Assembly: GCA_028565635.1 (NCBI GenBank)
Contig: JAOXYB010045559.1
Coordinates: 1-12,388 of the forward strand
Direction of reading: 5' to 3'
DNA: 12,388 nt
From: Phoronis ovalis
Lineage: Eukaryota; Phoronida; Phoronidae
Under the pieces are notes generated by a model, which was not told the origin of the DNA, did no database searches, and was given only the letters and a program-made list of their open reading frames with translations. Positions within the stretch are counted from its first letter, which is position 1, and each line of letters starts with the position of its first letter. Below, piece after piece: positions 1 through 6,800 of this stretch. Made by a program: the position numbers and the translations under genes.

Positions 1-46
1 TTGGTTAAGACTGCACAAAAAATCGGGAGTAGGCATGAGACATGAT
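1..46. repeat. Dispersed repeat fragment, copy 1
   Basis: TTGGTTAAGACTGCA, then CAAAAAA, then TCGGGAGTAG. The same text without the CAAAAAA insertion and with one substitution occurs at 8052-8076. The window edge cuts the left side, so the full repeat cannot be delimited. Confidence 0.5.
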
Positions 47-301
47 TATCTTTATTTGTGACTGAACAGAATTTTCCTAAAGAGTCTATTTACTAGAAGG
101 CAAAATGTTACTATTGGGGTGGATGGGAAACTTAATTGTATCCTTATGCCACATACGCCATCTGGTGAAATACAATAGCTAATTTGCGTCTCTCGAACTG
201 AATAGATTCGCAAGACCAGGTGAAATATTCAGTAACCTGTAACTGAAGTGTGTAATGATCACTGCATTAATAATGGTAGCACGGGTTTACAATCCTTTTC
301 A

Positions 302-436
302 GACAAAGAATCCTTGCCTCTCCATATTTTGCCACTCTCCGATCGATACTTATTCCACCGAAGGAAGATTTTCAGGCCCGGATGTCACGTGGATATCAAA
401 AAGGATGGGATAAGTGACTTCCGCATTGATGAATAA
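302..436 (+). other. Weak candidate terminal exon (+ strand), unrecognised
   Basis: A pyrimidine-rich tract ending TTTTCAG at 301 is followed by 44 codons to TAA at 434-436, with residues such as PLHILPLSDRY and VDIKKDGISDF. Composition is more mixed than in the flanks. No protein family is recognised, no upstream exon lies in the window, and no poly(A) signal follows within several hundred bases. It may be chance or a relic. Confidence 0.15.
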
Positions 437-439
437 TTA

Positions 440-1930
440 CTTGTTTCTACCTCATATAAGCACTTTGCAGTATAGATTATTAATATTAGCTGCTATGAAG
501 ACATGTAAGCTACAAGCGTGTATAAAGAGGATATCAAAGTAAATACTATTCTTTCAAGTTTTTTTTTTAAACCCTAATTATTTAGAGCAACATTTTTGAG
601 TGATAAAAAAATATTACTTTTACTTACTTTTAAAACTTCAATGATTTTCCGTTTTGCATTAATTACTCGTCATCATTAATCAAGCTGAGTATTTAAAAGC
701 AAATTTGCTTGTCATAATTTATTAACCCAAATCACCATTTAATTACAGTAGGGGTACATTTTGAAAGTTCAAATGATACTGCGTTTTGTATCAATTACTC
801 ATTGACTTGTCATCGTTTCTTAGCCCTATTTACTGCTTAAGAATACAATATGTTGATAATGGTTGACAAAATCAACAAAACGTAAAGTAATTAACTGTTT
901 TTTAATATTCCATCGAAGGTAATTTTGAAATTTAACAATGTCTCCGTTTCAGTTGTTGTTTCATTAAGTGCGAAAGCACCTCCCTTTTGAACTAACAGGA
1001 CCTTTTTTTTTATACCCTAATCACGGAATCGGGCGTATAATTAAGTGGTAGGAAGTTACATAATTACATAGGTGTTGAAAAATTTACCTCTCTTGCCCAT
1101 ATAATTACATTATGATTTCAAACATGACATAGACAAATAATAACACGATTCGCCCAAATGCACCAATGAAATATGGAACTTCAAAGCATTATTTATAAAT
1201 GCATGGTGCTAACCGCTTATATTCCATTTTCTCATCTTTACTGCATGTACACTGTGACCGGAAATAAATGCGCCAAGTTTAACATTTCATAAAAGTTTGG
1301 TTTTTCAAAAGGTACTTTCCAAATTTGAAATAAATAAAAATAAACGTAATTCATTTCTAATTGGAATATTATGACATTAATAAAATTTCTCAAGAGTACT
1401 TGCGTTGTTTTTGCATTTTTTTGTGAATTTATGAGATAAGTATGAACACATTTAATAACGACTATATTTCACTGATAATGCTTATATTTTGGTATGTAGT
1501 ATTTTTGATGATTTAATTTGTTTTGGAGAAATGAACTAGAACTAGGAAATCTTTTAATTTTCATGATTTGTTTAAAATATCAAATTTTGTATCTGGCCAA
1601 ATCCGAGATGGCCGCCATACTAGGCCGCCTGCTAAATTATGGGATGCTCTTAGAATTATATTATTTACAGCAAATAGATTAAAACTAAGTTAAAGGTAGT
1701 AATAGATTGATAAGTAAAGTTTACCTTTTTGTTGTTGAGGGACACTGCATTCGTAATGATTACATTTATAAGTAGGTTTGAAATGTTTTCTACTTGCTGG
1801 TACAATTGATTGTGCAATCAAAATAAATGCAATACTTGTGTTAGGTATGGATGCGTTCAATTTTTTTCCTGAACCTCTATCCGTCTAATTCCCGAAGATC
1901 AGACACACAAAATGTATTCTAGCTAATTTT
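440..1930. other. No gene seen; AT-rich intergenic DNA
   Basis: Stops crowd all frames. Contents are the diverged repeat at 602-850 and a short GC-rich motif GATGGCCGCCAT at 1608-1619, which resembles a YY1-type core (GCCGCCAT). Several AATAAA hexamers on the plus strand (for example near 1263 and 1330) have no visible gene before them. Confidence 0.6.
602..850. repeat. Diverged dispersed repeat, two modules
   Basis: Two modules (about 635-730 and 765-850) share CCGTTTTGCATTAATTACTC or GCGTTTTGTATCAATTACTC, then a TTGTCAT block. A third relative at about 10130-10260 has TTAACTTGTCATCATTTGTA, then TATTTCTGCTTAA and AAAGTTCAAATGG. Similarity is low and boundaries are vague; the family is not identified. 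Confidence 0.35.
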
Positions 1931-1956
1931 AAAAAAGGTCATACTGCTGGTCTCAG

Positions 1957-2460
1957 AGAACTTTGTGCAACAGTGGTTACTACGCCGTCCGCATGCCAAA
2001 GATCCCGAGTTCGAACCTGGGCTTGTATACATACTTTTCCAAGTAAGAAAATTTACCTGGCTCTCAACAGTAGGGACTGTGTATCCCTCGTGGCTCGGAT
2101 GACTACGTCAAATGGCCGTCCCGTCTCTGTGAGGTCTATCTCTTAGGGACGTTAAAGAACGGCTATTGACGTCGGTAAATGATCATCAAGTCCTTCCTCT
2201 CCTTTGTGTTGTTTATTTTCACTCAGGCGTAAATCCGTACCTGCTAGAGTGTTATTGAATTGTAAGTTTGGTAAGTGTAGTATGCTGAATACGACAGTCT
2301 CAGTGTATGCTCCCCAGGGAGTTAAGACTGTTCTTGGAATGAACAGCCCCCGTAATCATGGGGTAATTGTGTAAAAAAGTCATTTGTAGTTTATGTAAAG
2401 CCGCTTTGATTTATTATATGTGTAAGATAAAGGGCTATATAAATACAAATACCAATTACA
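1957..2460 (+). mobile_element. tRNA-derived SINE-like retroelement, about 500 bp
   Basis: The left end has a tRNA-like head. An A-box-like stretch at 1964-1976 (TGTGCAACAGTGG) lies about 44 bases before a B box at 2007-2017 that contains the perfect core GTTCGAACC, which is the spacing of a tRNA gene internal promoter. The stretch between them reads like a D-loop and anticodon region, but the stems are decayed. A non-tRNA body of about 400 bases follows, more GC-rich than its surroundings. It ends in a 3' tail (GGGCTATATAAATACAAAT) of the kind shared by many invertebrate SINE and LINE 3' ends. No clear target-site duplication was found and the exact ends are approximate. It has no coding capacity, so movement would depend on a LINE. 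Confidence 0.65.
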
Positions 2461-2534
2461 AAGACAAAAAATAGATTACATGCAACACTGTTTTAATTGT
2501 GATTTTATAGTCAAATTAGAAACAAGATGATTTT

Positions 2535-2740
2535 ATGCTCAAAATGGAGGATATAACACTCATTAAAAAAATGGCCCTTAAACGGACCCTTGACCCCACG
2601 ACGATTACGAAAGAGGACACCCCTGCCTCTGGCAGTCCTGGTCCGAGACACATAATTTACTGCAAACTCACCCCCCTTTTGAGAAAGTGTCTGACATCCT
2701 TGCCTTCTTGGCCCCGATTGGCCTTAATAGTTGCATGATA
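2535..2740. other. GC-richer island open on both strands, unrecognised
   Basis: A 67-codon plus frame starts at 2535. On the minus strand about 70 codons are open from roughly 2728 to 2518 (RTARGRGVLFRNRRGVKGPF region). Neither resembles a known family, and neither has splice sites that link to other exons. The abrupt change of composition at about 2570 and 2730 suggests an inserted repeat fragment. Confidence 0.25.
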
Positions 2741-2917
2741 TGCAATGGATTATTTTCAGTGATAGGCCGCGTAGCAACTTAACAAAGAGGAAATTCACAT
2801 CAGAAAGTAAAAGACATAAATCCACAAAATTGTTTATTTAATCTGCAAATTAGATGCATTTATTACATAATTTTACTCACTTCCTGAAAGTATTTTAAAT
2901 TAAATTAATATAGAGAG

Positions 2918-3023
2918 CGTTTGACCCGCAGTCCTTCTTAATCTGACAATCGGTGCGCGGGAGATCATATGACCTCAAGGTGACCACATGGCGCTTCGCC
3001 AGATTGTCAAAGACTGCCAAACG
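2918..3023. repeat. Imperfect inverted repeat (foldback) in a GC-richer island
   Basis: The left arm 2918-2951 and right arm 3002-3023 share, in mirrored order, the blocks CGTTTG, GCAGTC and TGACAATC. The outer arm spacing differs because of extra bases in the left arm. The interior holds TGACCT and AGGTGACC. The structure resembles a decayed foldback element, and no target-site duplication was recognised. Confidence 0.55.
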
Positions 3024-3110
3024 TTCCCACCGTACAGTGTACTGTGCCGAGTGTTCGGAGAACTATAATACGTCGTTGTTCATTCACTAAACACAGAATG
3101 CTGGGAACAT

Positions 3111-3128
3111 TTGTGATCGCGATCACAA
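3111..3128. repeat. 18-bp perfect palindrome TTGTGATCGCGATCACAA
   Basis: A self-complementary 18-mer centred on CGCG (a TCGCGA core). Perfect palindromes of this length are not expected by chance in 12 kb. It could be a dimeric protein-binding site, or the junction of a foldback element related to the adjacent inverted repeat. Confidence 0.8.
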
Positions 3129-3259
3129 TGACGTTTGTAATTCGTATTTAGATCTTTTTAACAAAATGTATGTTAATTTGGAATATTAATAAAATTTGAA
3201 AATATTCGGTTTTCGGCTAGCATCTGCATCTAGACCAAAGTTTTAGCGAGGACTTTTCA

Positions 3260-3272
3260 AGGTCAGAGGTCA
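3260..3272 (+). promoter_or_regulatory. Perfect DR1 nuclear-receptor-type site
   Basis: AGGTCA, one spacer base, AGGTCA: the consensus DR1 site bound by RXR heterodimers and HNF4-type receptors. The first half is preceded by TCA, giving the extended TCAAGGTCA half-site used by ERR or FTZ-F1-type monomers. It lies about 415 bases beyond the ENPP6-like stop codon, close to the candidate poly(A) signal. Function is inferred from the motif only. Confidence 0.4.
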
Positions 3273-3299
3273 AACTATGACTATATTACACACAAACCT

Positions 3300-3305
3300 T
3301 TTATT
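3300..3305 (-). terminator. Candidate poly(A) signal AATAAA for the ENPP6-like gene
   Basis: Reading the minus strand downstream of the stop codon, the first canonical AATAAA is here, about 380 bases into the presumed 3' UTR. A variant ATTAAA occurs earlier at 3437-3432. Hexamers of this kind are frequent in AT-rich DNA, so either could be used and the assignment is only positional. Confidence 0.35.
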
Positions 3306-3687
3306 CACTTCGAGGATTATGTTGAGGAGTAACATATTGCACCAGAAGCATATACAATAAAGCAATGCAGACGTTCTATTTTGCAAAAATTAAAAGTTCT
3401 GTAAAGTTCTGCATAAAATGCATATACTTGTTTTAATGCATAAATCTTGCTTAGAATTTTCATTGTACACATACTCACCCTACCCATCTCAAATTATAAA
3501 TGAAACACAGAAAAGGGGCCTCCAATCATTTTAGGAAGTAAAACTATATAATAAGCTGGTATAATAAGGTCGCTACGTTGTCAGAAGCAAGAAACAAAGT
3601 TGTTCTAACAATTAAAGCATGATGGACACAAGCACATAAGTTGTATTCTCAATTCGTCCACCAGGAGATACTTATCGTAGTATTAAA

Positions 3688-3881
3688 TCACCAAAAAAGA
3701 TCAAAAATCCAAGAAAACCAACAGTCTTTTTCGGGCTTTACTTTTTCTTTTTCCTTCAACATGCAGCTGACATGATCCCAAGTACCATTGTTAGGAGCAG
3801 GTTCAATATCCACAAGATGACAAAACAAATTGTACAGATCGACGTTAGGTATGCCGGGAGCTTGATAATTTTTTCGGAAAT
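3688..3881 (-). CDS. ENPP6-like: ENPP6-like exon 7: C-terminal residues 358-421 and stop
   Basis: The acceptor TTTTTATCAAG ends at 3882. The split codon gives D358 and the text reads DFRKNYQAPGIPNVDLYNLF, followed by EPAPNNGTWDHVSCML, matching the family C-terminus with the NNG motif and sequon N389. After that comes a charged linker (KEKEKVKPEK), C411, then a short aromatic tail WFSWIFDLFW and TGA at 3690-3688. Mammalian ENPP6 ends in a longer GPI-anchor signal. Here the hydrophobic tail is only about 10 residues, so anchoring is doubtful. A possible internal donor (AAA|GTAAAG) within the linker might allow another last exon, but none was recognised downstream. Confidence 0.9.
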
Positions 3882-6800
3882 CTTGATAAAAACAGAAGAT
3901 ATGTGTGATTCAAACAGGTCTACTTGTAGAAACGATTTACTTTGACACTTAAACTATTCGTAACTGTTTTTAGATACTTCGTTGACATATTTTATGCAAA
4001 TTAAGTCAATGATTATTTAGAGAAGTTTTAGTACATTTATTGAAAATATTGGTAATAATAAATTAGTTGCAGTAAAAGGAACATTTTTTCAGGCTGTAAT
4101 ACATAGTACCAGTTTTAGTTCTTTTCCAGCCGGAAAAAACACAGGATAGTTTAAAAAAAAACAAGCATTGGGAAATCGCAAAACGTTATTTATTTTAAAA
4201 GCATTTCTGCAAAAAATCTGAAACCAAGCTCGATTTAGGTACTATTCAGGTCACGAGAAAGAAAACAAAATTAGCGAAAAACATAAGTGGACGCGTCTAT
4301 TTGCGACAAATGTCACCCAATAACTTATATAGATAGCCGGAATTTGACTTGTTGATAAATACACCGTAGTTTAGATATTGTTTAAAGTTTTTGACTGTAT
4401 AATGTGATATGAAGTTACCATTGTTATACTTGATAAATTATTCTGAAAAGTCGGTTAATTGAATAACTTTACTCATAACTGTATAATTTTGAGTAAAATT
4501 ATTCAATTAACCGACTTTTCAAAATGCTATGATTGATAATATATCCTTTTCACCTACAGTAATATACTAAAGCATAACAGCTACTACTTTGTAAACTTAA
4601 CAAAAGTGTAACTGTTCTGAGATTATAAATATAGCATTGCTGATTTCATTTGCAAGTACAAACATCGTAAACTTACCTGGCCCCATGGCGGTAAATATAC
4701 CTCTCATATCACTATGATCATTATCATATCCATGCCAACCAGGATAAACGGTTTGAACCTAAAGAAATTCAATATATAACAAATACGTATTATCGTTGAA
4801 AGACCTAAATTCGCAAATATGTACGACAAATACTTGAAGTAAACCAAGTCACTGATCCCAGCCTTCCTACACTATATCAGAATATCAAGCGTATTTATGC
4901 CGATAACATATATACAGCTAAGCCGAGTCCCAAAGCACGTAAACCCGTTTATTGTATAATAGCATGAATTGCCGTTTTCTTGACCAAATTAGTAGAGTTG
5001 ATCCGATTGTTTTACCTCTTTAGCAGAGTGTGTTCGTTTTTTTTTTACTTCATTTCTTTCGGCAAACAGGGTTTTTCCTTTTTAGCGAACAGCTTTTTCA
5101 ACACACAAATTAGCAATCGGGTACTGTGGCAACCAAAAATTATGCAAATTGATTTTTAGCAAAAAAAAAATAGTTAAGAGGCATCGGCTTTTAGGGCCGT
5201 GTCGCACAGTACTATCCAGGATTTTGTGTAGTACCCCCGTGCGTCGGAAGTCATATCATAATCACTTAGCAACAGATAAAGACATTTTAAAACAATTGTT
5301 ATTGATAGTTTATACTGAGATTTACCATAAAGGTTGTAATATACCATCCTAAATCAGCTCTCAACCAAATAGGTGGAGTTCGATGGCTGTTCTTCAAGTG
5401 GTAACGTTCTGGGATCTCGTTCTTCAGGTACGCGTTTAAATGAGGATGAGCGTCTTTCAGCTGCTGATACACCTGGATAATAAAAAAATAGGCTCATTAG
5501 TTAATATTTACAGCAAGCATAAACGCGTATAAAGACAGAAGTATTGAATATTACTTATAATGACTGTTTACTTTTCCCAAAAACTCGCATTTGGACGGAT
5601 ACAAGCTGCTAAGGCGATACTAGATTTCTTAAAATCTCACAACTGCTGATTTTCGAATCTCGGCGGTATCTGGATAAGTACCGTTACGTTATATATTAAA
5701 GGTGTTCATTGTTGAGATGACAGTTGAGATTACATATTTAATTAGGTAACACGCACTGTTGTTATATTCTCGGGGGCGACCCATAAACTAACAGTAGCTC
5801 CATAATACAAATCAAAGATGATTTGATCTCTGGTTATGTATTGTGTGATGTCAATGACTTTGGTTGCATCCGTCTCTATCATTCCATGATCAGAGAACAC
5901 AGCCACATTAACGTTGTCGGAAAGATTACGTTTTTCCATTTCTAAGAGCACTTCGTCAATGGTATCATCTAGCTCGTTCATAGCTTGAGTTAAATGAGGG
6001 GAATTTGGACCAACTGCATGTCCAACGGCATCAATGTTTTCGTAGTAAACAGCTGTAAGCATGAAAGGAATCGTTGAAACATAGTTTATATAATTCATAT
6101 GCATATTGTTTCGGAAATTGAAGCGAAGCAATATCTAAATAAGTCGTATTTTAATCATTGTGCCCTAAGGAAAAATTACATATCAACAGATAATTATGTT
6201 ATTATGGCTTCCAACAACAAAGTTGGAAGACAACATTTGTGTCTGTTCTTGCATCGGCTCTTTCGGCACACTCACTCACTCACTCACTAACTTACTCACT
6301 CATTCACTTACTCAATCATTCACTCACTCACTCACTCACTCACTCACTCACTCACTCATTCACTTACTCAATCATTCACTCACTCACTCACTCACTCACT
6401 CACTCACTCACTCACTCACTCACTCACTCACTCATGCATTCACTCACACATTCACTCACTCACTTACTGTGTTGGAAGCCATACAATTGGTCTCGCTATG
6501 CAACAGTCCATAATCTATTTTTTTATTAAACAGAGCATTGTCTATTCGGATACTATGCATGTAAAGTGTCTAATAGCCGGTGAATATTCGTAACAAAAAA
6601 GATTAGATTTCTTTATTAAGGCACACAATACTGGATATAGCTCGAAGTACCACATACGACAGGCAACAGACGCAAACTATAATAAACATATCACCAATGC
6701 TTGCACTACCTGCGACATCAAACTTATCCTCTTCTAAAGCTTCCATTGCATCATATGACATTCTCCTGAAATTGTCTATAGCTGTAGGTTCTGTAACGTT

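Noticed and set aside
1605-1632. GC-rich GATGGCCGCCAT as a YY1-type promoter element
   Set aside because: Only a short motif, with no gene start nearby on either strand.
1957-2030. Functional tRNA gene
   Set aside because: A and B boxes are present, but acceptor and anticodon stems do not pair and a long SINE-like body follows.
5149-5352. 67-codon plus-strand frame
   Set aside because: Antisense to exon 5 and intron 5 of the ENPP6-like gene; composition and content are not protein-like.
6053-6131. Upstream extension of exon 4 with its own ATG (6131)
   Set aside because: Splicing at the acceptor ending 6053 restores a gap-free match to ENPP6 (DVAAVYYENID); the extension matches nothing in the family.
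6099-6290. 63-codon plus-strand frame
   Set aside because: It overlaps the intron 3 acceptor region and runs into the satellite; no family resemblance.
6196-6529. Two overlapping plus-strand frames encoding SLTH repeats
   Set aside because: They are translations of the CACT satellite, which gives the same four-residue repeat in any open frame, and they lie in an intron of a minus-strand gene.
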